Notes under the pieces: generated by a model
The model's input: the letters and a program-made list of their open reading frames with translations, nothing else
The model's database searches: none
What the model was told of the DNA's origin: nothing
Made by a program: the position numbers and the translations under genes
Source of the DNA: UBA10161 sp038891035
GTDB lineage: Archaea; Micrarchaeota; Micrarchaeia; Anstonellales; Anstonellaceae
NCBI GenBank assembly: GCA_038891035.1
Contig: JAWAEW010000001.1
Span: 36,425-100,424 of the forward strand
Reading direction: 5' to 3'
Length of the DNA stretch: 64,000 bases
In this document: one piece after another, positions 33,612 through 42,068 of the stretch
Layout of the letters: every line of letters starts with the position of its first letter
Numbering within the stretch: position 1 is the first letter of the stretch

Positions 33612-34100
33612 ATGGCAGAAAAATCATTTGAGGAGCTCAAAGAGCAGACACTCAAAGAAGGAGGGTTTTACTGCATCCTTTATTTTGACTTACATGCGCA
33701 AAGCGCAGAGGCGGTGAAGAACCTGATGGTAGGCTTCATAAGCAAGCTTACGGCAGAACCAGGAGTCATATACGCAGTAGGTGAAATAGACCAGCCGATG
33801 CAAAAAGAGAACCTTTTTTCCACCTGGGCAGAAGTCAAGCTGCTTGCAAGGGACTTTTCTTCCATAGTTAAGATTTGTACTCTCTATTCCCCTATCGGAG
33901 TCGAAATTTTAGAGCCCCATCAAGTTAGGCTTTCGCTTGCAGAGGCCCAAAGTATTCTGCTTGACATATCACAAACAAGCTTGGGCTTCACCAAAATGAT
34001 AATGGAAAGAGTGCTCTCAAAGGAAGAGCTTGAACAATACAAAAAGAAAATTGAGCAAAGGGCAGAGCTTGGGAAAAAACTTTTGCAGCAAAAGAAGTAG
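33612..34100 (+). CDS. Conserved-looking protein of unknown function next to a KaiC-like ATPase
   Basis: A 162-residue protein. The first 110 residues are alpha-beta (GFYCILYFDLHAQSAEAVKNLM and FSTWAEVKLLARDF). The last 50 are helical and charged (SKEELEQYKKKIEQRAELGKKLL). I do not recognise the family. AGTG lies five bases before the ATG, and a TATA-like GCTTAAAAAT at 33572-33581 precedes it. It is eight bases upstream of the KaiC/RAD55-like gene and TrpS follows, so the three are probably one operon. Confidence 0.65.
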   Translation: MAEKSFEELKEQTLKEGGFYCILYFDLHAQSAEAVKNLMVGFISKLTAEPGVIYAVGEIDQPMQKENLFSTWAEVKLLARDFSSIVKICTLYSPIGVEILEPHQVRLSLAEAQSILLDISQTSLGFTKMIMERVLSKEELEQYKKKIEQRAELGKKLLQQKK

Positions 34101-34108
34101 GTGTAATT

Positions 34109-34816
34109 ATGGAAGCATCAAAAGTCAAATCCGGGATTCCTGGCCTAGACAAGATGCTTGGCGGCGGTTTCCCAAAAAACAGCGTAATTGCAGTTTCAGG
34201 TGGCACTGGCTCGGGCAGAACCACTTTTGTATTTCAATTCCTTGCTGCAGGAGCGCTTGAGTATGATGAGCCAGGGTTGTTTTTGTCATTCGATGAGCAG
34301 AAAGGCTCAATATATTCGCACTTGGCTTCTTTTGGCTGGGATTTGATGGAGCTTGAAAAAAAGCAGCAGGTAATCTTCATCGAATACCCTCAAAATGAGC
34401 TTTCCTCATTTGTGGAGCAAGAAGGAGCCCTGCGCGACCTAATAGAAACTCTTGGAATCAAGCGCGTCGCAATTGATTCAATCACACCTTATGCGATGCT
34501 TTATACCAACCCCGAAGAGCGTCGTACAAACACTTTGAAACTCGTTTCCGCAATAAGAGGATGGAAAACGGTTTCTTTGATCTCTGCAGAAGATGTGCCA
34601 GGCTCAGCCGCAGTTTTCCCCCACACAATTTCAGGGGTGGAATCATTTGCAGACGGGTTTATCCACATCTCTTTCCTTAGAGAAGGAAAAGTAAGGCACA
34701 GGACAGTAGAAGTAATAAAAATGAGGGGATGCAAGCACGAGCACGAGGTCCGCCTTGCATGGATTACAGAAAAAGGTTTCGTGATTGCAGATGAAGAGAA
34801 AAAAAGGAGAGCTTAA
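34109..34816 (+). CDS. KaiC/RAD55-like RecA-superfamily ATPase, Walker A Lys replaced
   Basis: A 235-residue single-domain protein with the KaiC/GvpD/RAD55 opening SGIPGLDKMLGGGFPKNSV. The Walker A loop reads SGGTGSGRTTF, so the usual Lys is Arg37. Later segments ALEYDEPGLFLSFDEQ, KRVAIDSITP and EVIKMRGCKHEHEVRLAWIT fit the family. The Lys-to-Arg change suggests weak or no ATP hydrolysis, perhaps a nucleotide sensor. GGTG precedes the ATG by five bases. Its stop overlaps the trpS start (TAAATG), and a 162-residue protein of unknown function precedes it. Confidence 0.82.
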   Translation: MEASKVKSGIPGLDKMLGGGFPKNSVIAVSGGTGSGRTTFVFQFLAAGALEYDEPGLFLSFDEQKGSIYSHLASFGWDLMELEKKQQVIFIEYPQNELSSFVEQEGALRDLIETLGIKRVAIDSITPYAMLYTNPEERRTNTLKLVSAIRGWKTVSLISAEDVPGSAAVFPHTISGVESFADGFIHISFLREGKVRHRTVEVIKMRGCKHEHEVRLAWITEKGFVIADEEKKRRA

Positions 34817-35902
34817 ATGGCAGGAAATCAAATAGATCCATGGTCTTCCAGCCAATCTTTCGATTACAGCAAGCTTTTTGACGAGTTTGGGCTCTCCCCA
34901 ATTTCTCCGCAGCTTGAATCCAAGCTTGGCTTTTACCTTGCAAAAAGAAGTATCCTTTTTGCTCATCGCGATTTGGATTTATGGCTGAAGGATGCAGTAG
35001 AAAAAAAGCAGGTTGCAATAATGTCTGGCATCAAGCCGTCCTCTGAATTTCATCTGGGCAGCAAGCTCACTGCGGATGAGATGATTTTTTTCCAAAAGAA
35101 CTTCGGAGCCAAAGTTTTCTATGCAATAGCAGATTTAGAAGCCTTTGCTGACAACGGTTTGTCACTGGATCAGTCGCATTCAATTGCCATTTCCAACCTT
35201 GCAGATTTTCTTGCATTAGGTCTAGACCCAAAAAATGCCTATATTTACAAGCAAAGCAAAGAAATGCGCGTAATGAATATGGCTTATCTATTTTCCAAAA
35301 GGGCAACACCTGCTATGCTGCAAGCCCTCTACGGGCAGCGGAGCATTTCGCTTTACTTTGCAGCCTTAACGCAAGTTGGCGATATTCTACTTCCGCAACA
35401 TCGTGACTTCGGTGGCCCAAAGCGCACCTTGGTTCCAGTGGGAATCGACCAAGATCCACATATAAGGTTCTCACGCGACATTGCCTTCAAAGAAAGACTG
35501 ATCGCACCCTCGGCAGTCTATCACAAGATAATGCGGGGCCTTCGCGGCGAATCCAAAATGAGCAAGCGCGACCCATCTTCTACTCTTTCTCTTTCTGACT
35601 CGCAGGAAGATGCAAAGAAAAAACTTTCCTCCACCCTTACAGGAGGGCGCGCAACTGCGCATGAGCAAAAAAAGCTAGGGGGAGAAATTGAAAAATGCGT
35701 ATTTTTTGAGCTTATGAAATTCCATTTCATTTCAGATGAGAAAGAGCTTGAAAAGATGAAAAATGATTGTATCAGTGGGGCTGTACTTTGTGGGGATTGC
35801 AAAGCATGCTATTCTAAGAAAGTGCTTGAATGGTTGGCTGCCCATCAGAAGAAGAAAAAACAAATGCTTTCTGCCGCACAAAAAATTCTTGAAGAAAGCT
35901 AA
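34817..35902 (+). CDS. trpS: Tryptophanyl-tRNA synthetase
   Basis: A 361-residue class I synthetase of the archaeal/eukaryotic type. The HIGH-like signature is in SGIKPSSEFHLGSKL, VPVGIDQDPHIRFSRDIA binds substrate, and the KMSKS loop is SKMSKRDPSS. It charges tRNA-Trp in the cytoplasm. The N-terminal 30 residues (DPWSSSQSFDYSKLFDEFG) match archaeal TrpRS. Translation starts immediately after the KaiC-like stop. The 3' end overlaps the PPAT-DUF84 gene by four bases (CTAA). Confidence 0.94.
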   Translation: MAGNQIDPWSSSQSFDYSKLFDEFGLSPISPQLESKLGFYLAKRSILFAHRDLDLWLKDAVEKKQVAIMSGIKPSSEFHLGSKLTADEMIFFQKNFGAKVFYAIADLEAFADNGLSLDQSHSIAISNLADFLALGLDPKNAYIYKQSKEMRVMNMAYLFSKRATPAMLQALYGQRSISLYFAALTQVGDILLPQHRDFGGPKRTLVPVGIDQDPHIRFSRDIAFKERLIAPSAVYHKIMRGLRGESKMSKRDPSSTLSLSDSQEDAKKKLSSTLTGGRATAHEQKKLGGEIEKCVFFELMKFHFISDEKELEKMKNDCISGAVLCGDCKACYSKKVLEWLAAHQKKKKQMLSAAQKILEES

Positions 35903-36894
35903 CTTTGAATATCTCTTTTTGCAGCTGCAATCCTTGGTACAAAAGCGCATGCGACAGCGGCTTCAACTTGTTGTTTGCGGTGAAGCAGGCCTGCTGAAAA
36001 CCAACCCAACGCTCCCTCGCGATAGCCTATTTTGCTTATTCCAGTAATTTCCTGCATCACTGCAGACAGATCGCTTCCACTTTCTTTTATCCTTTTTGCA
36101 ATTTCTGGCGGCAGTGCAAACCCCATTCCTGTACCGTATGTTTCTTTCTTGCCGTCATAAACGCAGCAAACAGTGATATCCAAATATTGGCCTTTTTTCA
36201 TTTTTGAAAATATACCTGATTCTATACCTAATGCATAGTCGCAGTCTGGCGCGCGCTTCCATGCAGAATGAGCACGGTTTTTTGCCCCCTCAAACGTCCT
36301 TTGGTCAAAAGGATGTGAACCAACTTTGGAATCTTCTGCATGATGGCTGATTCTGAATTTTTTTCCAAATATGCTGATCAAAGCAGACTTTGCACCTTCC
36401 AGTTTGGTTGGATTGTCTGTTGCAATCTGCACTTCAAGAGGCTTCCTCAGCCTTCCGAATGCATCTATTTTTCCATCATATATTTTTGCACAGGAAATCT
36501 TTTGCAAATCTTGACCATATACAATTGGCACCTTTATTATTTCCAAAGGTAGAAGCCCACTTTTCTTTCTTTCTTGGTTTATCTTTTCTGCAACCGGCGC
36601 AGTTTCACTGCTTACTACTATCGCATCTGCATCTTCCATTTTTTCTGCACCGCCATACTCATCTTGAATTACCACTACTTCTGCTTTATGCAGTATGCCA
36701 AGCTTTTTCAACGCATGCCTCAGCCCAGCCAACCTTCGTTCGAGAGGCAAGGAAGGGTAAAGCTTGTGCCTGCGAACATAGGAATCAGAAGTAATCCCGA
36801 TCGTTATTTTTTGGAACCTGAAGCACTGTTCCAGAAGCGCCAAATGACCTTTATGTACATATGTAAAGGTGCCACCTAATACGCAATGCTTCAT
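35899..36894 (-). CDS. Phosphopantetheine adenylyltransferase fused to a DUF84 NTPase
   Basis: A 331-residue two-domain protein. Residues 1-150 form an archaeal CoaD-type nucleotidyltransferase: VLGGTFTYVHKGHLALLE (HxGH motif as HKGH) and GITSDSYVRRHK. It would make dephospho-CoA. Residues 155-331 form a DUF84 (YjjX-like) inosine/xanthosine triphosphatase: IATDNPTKLEGAKSAL, HPFDQRTFEGAKNRA and ALGIESGI. The fusion may combine CoA synthesis with nucleotide-pool cleaning. The ATG at 36894 is set by GGTGATGCTA, which contains the stop of the glycosyltransferase gene. Confidence 0.85.
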   Translation of the reverse strand: MKHCVLGGTFTYVHKGHLALLEQCFRFQKITIGITSDSYVRRHKLYPSLPLERRLAGLRHALKKLGILHKAEVVVIQDEYGGAEKMEDADAIVVSSETAPVAEKINQERKKSGLLPLEIIKVPIVYGQDLQKISCAKIYDGKIDAFGRLRKPLEVQIATDNPTKLEGAKSALISIFGKKFRISHHAEDSKVGSHPFDQRTFEGAKNRAHSAWKRAPDCDYALGIESGIFSKMKKGQYLDITVCCVYDGKKETYGTGMGFALPPEIAKRIKESGSDLSAVMQEITGISKIGYREGALGWFSAGLLHRKQQVEAAVACAFVPRIAAAKRDIQS

Positions 36895-36899
36895 TAGCA

Positions 36900-38273
36900 T
36901 CACCACGTATATTTCATGCCGAAAAGTTCATGTATATAAGCTGCAAGAAAGGTGAGAGCAACAAAGACTGGATAAACCCATAAAAGAAGTATCAATGGCA
37001 CAACGTGGCGCGGTTTTGGAGTAGTATTTGAGATTTCAAAGCTTTTTATAAGAAAATAGGCCCAAATTGAAAGAGAAAATAGGCCCAAAATCCAAGCAGA
37101 CTGGAATACCAACAGGCCAGGGCCTATGCTTACAGCACTTGCCAAAACTGCTGCTGAAAAGTTATGCAGAAACGGCGAAAGCCAATCAAATACTCCTCTG
37201 CTTAGGCTCATGAGTGTCCATGCCATAAAAAGAGCAGCAAAAAAGCCAGACCCAAGAGTGGTTGGTAAAATAAAAAGTCCAAACTCTCCGTATTTTGGAT
37301 TAAAGAACAAATCAATGTATTTCAAAATATTCATTACACCTCCGCGATACCATCTAAGACGCTGCCTAAATAAGCGGCCCAAAGTAGATGGCACCTCTGT
37401 GTAGACTGCAGTTTCATGGCACGCCCTTATTTTATATCCGTGCTTTTGCATTTTCAACGCAATTTCCATGTCTTCAGTCAAGTTTTGCTCATCAAAGCCC
37501 CCCAAAGAAAGTAAAACATCCTTCCTATAAAATGCAGTCGGCCCTGGCGTTACATACAAACCATCTATGCTTGCAATCGTCCTGAAAAAGAACCCAAAGG
37601 AAATCCAATATTCTATTTCCTGAATACGCTCAAGCAAAGTTTTTGGTTGATGCACATGGACAAATACAACTACAGACGCGACCTTTTCATCTTCGTAAAA
37701 ATGCTTCACTGCTTTTTGCAGCGTATCTTTTTTTGGGTATGTGTCAGAATCTATGCAAACAACGATTTCGCCTTTTGCATGCCGAAGCCCATAATTCAAA
37801 GCTGCAGCCTTACCCATATTCTTTGGGTTTTTCAGAACCTTAATTTCTTTGTCTCGCAGAAGCTTTTCATAGGTCCCATCAGTCGACCCATCATCCACGA
37901 CTAATATGTCGTATTTGCCTTTGTACTGCATTTGCTTGCAGGCCTTAATGCAGTTGAATATGGTTTCTCCTGAATTATAGGAAGGGATTATTATTGTCAC
38001 GTGCGGGTATTTCTCAGGCTCAGGCGGGATATTTTCTTTTCCTGCTCCTTCCAGCCACAATATTAAATACGTAGAAAAGATGAAAATTGTCAGTATTGTA
38101 TATCCAATGAATATTAGCTGATATGAAATCATGAGGAAAATAAATACTGCCAATGCAAGGATGGCCATCCCTAAAATTACAATATGCTGCTTTTGAGGTA
38201 TCTTAATAGTTGAACGAGCAAAGCTTCCCAATTGCTCACCATTACTCAAGCGCATCTTCAATTTGTTTTGCAT
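36900..38273 (-). CDS. Membrane glycosyltransferase family 2 (processive-type)
   Basis: A 457-residue protein. Two N-terminal helices (residues 30-75) are followed by a GT-A domain with VTIIIPSYNSGETI, VVDDGSTDGTYE, the DxD motif IDSDTY, the TED motif NLTEDMEIALKM and the QRxRW motif RQRLRWYRGG. Four or more C-terminal helices complete it. The QRxRW and TED motifs are those of processive beta-glycan synthases. The polymer is unknown. The start is uncertain: ATG at 38273 or at 38255, both inside the 3' end of the upstream gene. It precedes the PPAT-DUF84 gene. Confidence 0.88.
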   Translation of the reverse strand: MQNKLKMRLSNGEQLGSFARSTIKIPQKQHIVILGMAILALAVFIFLMISYQLIFIGYTILTIFIFSTYLILWLEGAGKENIPPEPEKYPHVTIIIPSYNSGETIFNCIKACKQMQYKGKYDILVVDDGSTDGTYEKLLRDKEIKVLKNPKNMGKAAALNYGLRHAKGEIVVCIDSDTYPKKDTLQKAVKHFYEDEKVASVVVFVHVHQPKTLLERIQEIEYWISFGFFFRTIASIDGLYVTPGPTAFYRKDVLLSLGGFDEQNLTEDMEIALKMQKHGYKIRACHETAVYTEVPSTLGRLFRQRLRWYRGGVMNILKYIDLFFNPKYGEFGLFILPTTLGSGFFAALFMAWTLMSLSRGVFDWLSPFLHNFSAAVLASAVSIGPGLLVFQSAWILGLFSLSIWAYFLIKSFEISNTTPKPRHVVPLILLLWVYPVFVALTFLAAYIHELFGMKYTW

Positions 38274-38880
38274 GCTGCAAGCCGACTAGCACACGGTCTT
38301 TTATTACAAGTGAAGGAACTGAAGTTATGTTGTACTGTCTTACAAGCATTTCAAGAAATGGCAACTCGGTATCATAAGGAAATGCAAAAACCCTCAGTTC
38401 TGGGTATTTTTGGCGAAGAGAATCCAGTATCCTTCCTTGGGCAATGCAATCTGGGCAATTCTCATATATTTTATAAAAGAACAAAATTGTGGGATAGCTT
38501 GTCTGCTTGCAGTATTTTTCTGCAAGCTTTAAGTTTATGTAAAGTGCTGCATTTGATAAATAGTATTGGTTGCGTATCCTTTCATATTCGCTATTAACGA
38601 CATTGCTTTGCTCATATTGCCTTATTTTTTCCGCAAGAAGATATGCCCTCTCAGCCTTTGTTTTTGTTGCAGAGGAAAAATAAAGGCAAAGCTGCTGCTG
38701 GTCTCCTGCAGCCTGAGAGTAAAGGAATAAAAGCTTCTCAGATTCTGATTGATAAATCAGCTCGTCCACACTTTTTTGTAGCTCTGCTGCCCTCATGGCA
38801 TCAAGCTGCCCAATGAAAAAGAACCCAAGCAAGGTCAGGGCAACTGTCAGTAGGGCTGCCTTTATATAAGGGCTGATCAT
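38242..38880 (-). CDS. Membrane-anchored thioredoxin-fold protein
   Basis: A 212-residue protein with an N-terminal membrane helix (AALLTVALTLLGFFFIG) and a helical linker region of about 110 residues. A C-terminal thioredoxin-like domain carries a CPDC motif in YENCPDCIAQG and a cis-Pro region TSVPSLVIKDRVLVG. An N-terminal anchor suggests it faces outside and handles disulphides, which would suit the Cys-rich lipoproteins encoded elsewhere in the window; that link is inference. It overlaps the start of the glycosyltransferase gene. Confidence 0.72.
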   Translation of the reverse strand: MISPYIKAALLTVALTLLGFFFIGQLDAMRAAELQKSVDELIYQSESEKLLFLYSQAAGDQQQLCLYFSSATKTKAERAYLLAEKIRQYEQSNVVNSEYERIRNQYYLSNAALYINLKLAEKYCKQTSYPTILFFYKIYENCPDCIAQGRILDSLRQKYPELRVFAFPYDTELPFLEMLVRQYNITSVPSLVIKDRVLVGLQHAKQIEDALE

Positions 38881-38893
38881 AAAACCATCCCAG

Positions 38894-40303
38894 CTATCCT
38901 CTGCTTCCTTTGCTTTCTGCCCACATCTTTTGGATAAGGTTCCTCAATTCTTGCCTTTTGCGCTCAAATTCAGCTTCTTCTTCGCTTGAAAGCTTGAGTT
39001 TTTGCACCAAGGCAAAAGGCTCCTCAGTCTGTTGCTTGGCATCTTGGCTTTGCTTGAATATTTCAAGCTCCTTAAGAATTGCTTTAGTATTTCTTTCAAG
39101 CTCTTCTTGCTGCTTTTTCAGCTCAGAAACCATCAGTGCTGCCTTGCTAATCTCATCCTCATTTATTGCAACGCTTCCTACGCTTTCAAGTGCCCCAAGC
39201 TCAACTTCAAGCATCCTTTCAATTTCTTTTTGCCTGGCAAAAAGCCCCTCTTTTTCCTTGCTTATTTCATCTACAATAGCTACGTATTCTTCCTTGAATT
39301 TTTGCATACTCTCTTCTACTTCTTTTTGTTTTTCTGCAAGCATAGTAATCTTTTCTTGCTGCTTTCTGAGCGCAATTAAAGATTCATCCAGCATTCCGCA
39401 TACTGCTTCCTTTTGCCTCTGAGCGTCTTTTTCCATGCGAGCCAGCTCTGCAAGCTGTTTTTTAAGCGAGATTTGATCCTTTTCAGTCCAACTTTCAAGC
39501 TTTCCTTGTAGTTCTTTTATTTCTTTTTCGATCTGTCTCTGCTCTTCAATTACTGCTTCAATTGCGCCATCCAGCTCTTGCTTGATCGCCGCCAAATCTT
39601 CTAGCCGTGCCTTTATCTGCATCATGTCTTTGTCATAATCTATTGCTGCCAGCTTTTCTCTCATCTGTGCAATCTTTTGTTCAAATGCCTCAAATACTTG
39701 ATTGGCAGTTTCAAGCTGCTCATTTATTGCTTCCTCCTGCTTTTGAAGAATAAAAAGAGCCTCCTCCAATTTGCTTTGTTGGCTTTTTGTTTGCAAAACC
39801 TGGCTCCTTTTTCCAAATTCATCTATTTTTTTCTGCAACTGCTCCAACTTGCTGCTGCCAGACGCAATAACTTGTTTGTATTTTTTCTTAAGATCCATAA
39901 TCTCTGACTTCAAATTTTCAATTTCTTGCGGGCTTCCGTGTGCAATCTGCTTAATCTTTTCTATCTCCCCTTCTATTCGTTCTATTTCGCTTTTACCTTC
40001 CTCAATATTTGCAAGTAGTTGTCTGGCGCTTTCTTTTACCTGCCCTGCTTTTGCTTTGGCTTCATATTCTTTTTTTGCCAAGTAGCTTTGCGAGGGCTGC
40101 TTCCATACAAGGTAAACTCGAGTGAGCCGATATTCCACAGAAATCAGTCCTTCTTCTTCAAGTGCATGTGCCCAATCCTCTACAGTCTGGGTCGGCAACT
40201 TCAACTCGCGAGCTACCTCCCCCAGCTCAACTCTCCCCCTCTCCTTCAACAGCTTTATCATCTGATCCACGCCAGTGGAAATAAGTAGCTCATCAAGATC
40301 CAT
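38894..40303 (-). CDS. Winged-helix protein with a very long coiled coil
   Basis: A 469-residue protein. Residues 10-70 form a winged helix (VDQMIKLLKERGRVELGEVARELKLPTQTVEDWA). Residues 75-460 are almost continuous coiled coil, rich in Glu, Lys and Gln with no Pro-rich breaks until the end. There is no membrane segment. I know no named family. A DNA-binding head on a long coil suggests a structural or scaffolding chromatin role, or a regulator tethered to something else. It is divergent from another winged-helix repeat protein; a TATA-like CTTTATAAGG lies at 40325-40334. Confidence 0.7.
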   Translation of the reverse strand: MDLDELLISTGVDQMIKLLKERGRVELGEVARELKLPTQTVEDWAHALEEEGLISVEYRLTRVYLVWKQPSQSYLAKKEYEAKAKAGQVKESARQLLANIEEGKSEIERIEGEIEKIKQIAHGSPQEIENLKSEIMDLKKKYKQVIASGSSKLEQLQKKIDEFGKRSQVLQTKSQQSKLEEALFILQKQEEAINEQLETANQVFEAFEQKIAQMREKLAAIDYDKDMMQIKARLEDLAAIKQELDGAIEAVIEEQRQIEKEIKELQGKLESWTEKDQISLKKQLAELARMEKDAQRQKEAVCGMLDESLIALRKQQEKITMLAEKQKEVEESMQKFKEEYVAIVDEISKEKEGLFARQKEIERMLEVELGALESVGSVAINEDEISKAALMVSELKKQQEELERNTKAILKELEIFKQSQDAKQQTEEPFALVQKLKLSSEEEAEFERKRQELRNLIQKMWAESKGSRG

Positions 40304-40324
40304 AATGTTTGGTGCAAATCCAAT

Positions 40325-40334
40325 CCTTATAAAG
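40325..40334 (-). promoter_or_regulatory. TATA-like box for the winged-helix coiled-coil gene
   Basis: Minus-strand CTTTATAAGG, 22-31 bases before the ATG at 40303. A second element, CGTAATTTATT (40356-40366), faces the divergent gene at 40390. Confidence 0.45.
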
Positions 40335-40389
40335 ATTTGTGCCGAACTTCTTATTCGTAATTTATTGCGGATAATTTGCAGGTTTTAGA

Positions 40390-41565
40390 ATGAAAGGGAC
40401 GGATTTTGACATTAGGCTTGTGCGCGAAGCAAGGACTCCTCTGCAAGCATTCAAGGACCAATCCTTGCTTAGGCGCAGATTTGGCGAGAATGCAGTAAAG
40501 CTTTACAATATGATAGATAGCGGAAAAACTGCCTCTCAGCTTATGGAAGAGCTGAAGATTCCTGAGGAAACATTTGCCCAAATCTTGGAATTCATGAACA
40601 ATAACGGAATGATTCGCGTTGCCCAAGATGATGAAACCACAGCAAACGACTCGCTTCCACCGCAAGAAGATTTAGAGCAGGACAACCCAGCCGAGCCTGA
40701 CCTTCCTCCAGATTCGCTTTCACCGCTTGAAAAAGTCATATATGAAAAGTATGGGGCAATAGGGGTAAAAGTCTATCATCTAATTGACGGGGAAAAAACT
40801 GCAGAAGAGATAATCAAGCAGACTGGGGTTTCAGAGGCAAAGCTGGTGGAAATGCTCGAATTTCTTGATGAAAAGGGCATAATAAAACTTGAAAGTCCAG
40901 CTGCCTATTCAAGTGCTACTTCTCTTCCTGATTCAGAAAGTGAACAGCAAAAGCCGTCGTATGAACCTCGCTTTAAGCCTATAATCGAGGAAACTCCAGA
41001 GGAACAACCTCTTGAAATTCCAAAATCGCCACCCAAGCCGCCACAGCTTCCGAAAAAAGAAGAAAAGAAAGAGGAGCTAGCCGAAGACATTGTGATGATT
41101 GATGTGCCGCAAATGACCAACCTCTCATTTGTCCAGAAAGCAGTTTTGCTTGCAGAGCTTTCACTGAAATTTCCAAAAGAGGCCAGAAAACTAGTCTCGC
41201 TTGTGGATGGAAAAAGGGATTTCGTCGAGCTTGCAATTGCAACAGGTCTTTCATTTTATGATATTGATTCCATATTTGCATATTTCGGGAAGAAAGGATT
41301 TTTCACGTTCAGGGTTCTTTCTCGGGATGAAGTAAAAAGCAGATATGGCGAAGACGGCTTTGCAATCTACAAAAAGTACGGAAGAGACGGCGTGCTCCTT
41401 TACGAAATGATCGGCAAGGAAGCATCATTAAAAGAAATCATCACAAAAAGCAAACTGGATGTGGATAGAGCCATAGATATCTTCCTTTTCATTCACAAAG
41501 TCCTTGGTCTGGATATTCCACTAGACAGAGATATCCTCTACAGGCAGCTTGGCCTGAAAAAATAA
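40390..41565 (+). CDS. Protein with four winged-helix-like repeats
   Basis: A 391-residue protein with four related segments of about 50 residues. Two are at the N-terminal side (GENAVKLYNMIDSGKTASQL and GVKVYHLIDGEKTAEEI), one at about 255 (ARKLVSLVDGKRDFVEL) and one at the end (GVLLYEMIGKEASLKEI). Each reads as a winged-helix domain. A Pro/Glu/Lys-rich disordered linker (about residues 175-235) joins the two halves. It may bind several DNA sites or act as a scaffold. Function is unknown. It is divergent from the winged-helix coiled-coil gene and its stop abuts cgi121. Confidence 0.7.
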   Translation: MKGTDFDIRLVREARTPLQAFKDQSLLRRRFGENAVKLYNMIDSGKTASQLMEELKIPEETFAQILEFMNNNGMIRVAQDDETTANDSLPPQEDLEQDNPAEPDLPPDSLSPLEKVIYEKYGAIGVKVYHLIDGEKTAEEIIKQTGVSEAKLVEMLEFLDEKGIIKLESPAAYSSATSLPDSESEQQKPSYEPRFKPIIEETPEEQPLEIPKSPPKPPQLPKKEEKKEELAEDIVMIDVPQMTNLSFVQKAVLLAELSLKFPKEARKLVSLVDGKRDFVELAIATGLSFYDIDSIFAYFGKKGFFTFRVLSRDEVKSRYGEDGFAIYKKYGRDGVLLYEMIGKEASLKEIITKSKLDVDRAIDIFLFIHKVLGLDIPLDRDILYRQLGLKK

Positions 41566-42000
41566 CTAATCCGAAATCCTTCTCAAAGCCATGGCTTCTA
41601 TTGAAAGCTCTGCTTCAAAATATCTCCCCTCTCTTTTTCCCCACAGCGGCAAGCTAACCCGCTTTACATAGGTAAGCAAAAGTGCATTGCGAATCTTTTT
41701 TAAGGGTATTTTCTTTTCTGCTACCAAAAAGAATTTGGCTGGGCTTGAAGCCCCAATTTTTTTTACTGCTGATGAGAAATTCGTCTCCTTTGCAAGGAAA
41801 AGCATTGCTTCGTTTGCGAAGTTTTGCGAGATGTTGGTTTTTGATTTGAAGGCTTTTCTTGCAAGTGCAAAACATGCCTGCAGTTCTTTCTCAGTCCTAT
41901 CTTTCAAACTTGCCAAAAGCAAAACATTGCCTAATCTTCTCGAGGCTTTGACTAGGCTTTCCACATTCCCTAAAGATGATGAGCACTCCAGAATAATCAT
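41566..42000 (-). CDS. cgi121: KEOPS subunit Cgi121
   Basis: A 144-residue protein with the Cgi121 pattern. ACFALARKAFKSKTNISQNFANEAMLFLAKETNFSSAVKKIG corresponds to the family helix with a conserved Glu and the GxxNIxxAI-type segment, here as ETNFSSAVKKIG. Cgi121 binds the 3' CCA end of tRNA and activates Bud32 in t6A synthesis. The family is diverged, so certainty is moderate. Bud32 (24892) and Pcc1 (58340) are also in this window. Its stop abuts that of the winged-helix repeat gene. Confidence 0.7.
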   Translation of the reverse strand: MIILECSSSLGNVESLVKASRRLGNVLLLASLKDRTEKELQACFALARKAFKSKTNISQNFANEAMLFLAKETNFSSAVKKIGASSPAKFFLVAEKKIPLKKIRNALLLTYVKRVSLPLWGKREGRYFEAELSIEAMALRRISD

Positions 42001-42021
42001 ATACCAGCCAATTACGGGAAC

Positions 42022-42031
42022 TTTTAAAAAT
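42022..42031 (+). promoter_or_regulatory. TATA-like box for eS8
   Basis: TTTTAAAAAT lies 38-47 bases before the ATG, followed by a leader with the strong ribosome-binding site TTTCGGAGG. Confidence 0.45.
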
Positions 42032-42068
42032 ACAATATAGATAATATTTGCCTTTCGGAGGTTTTTGG

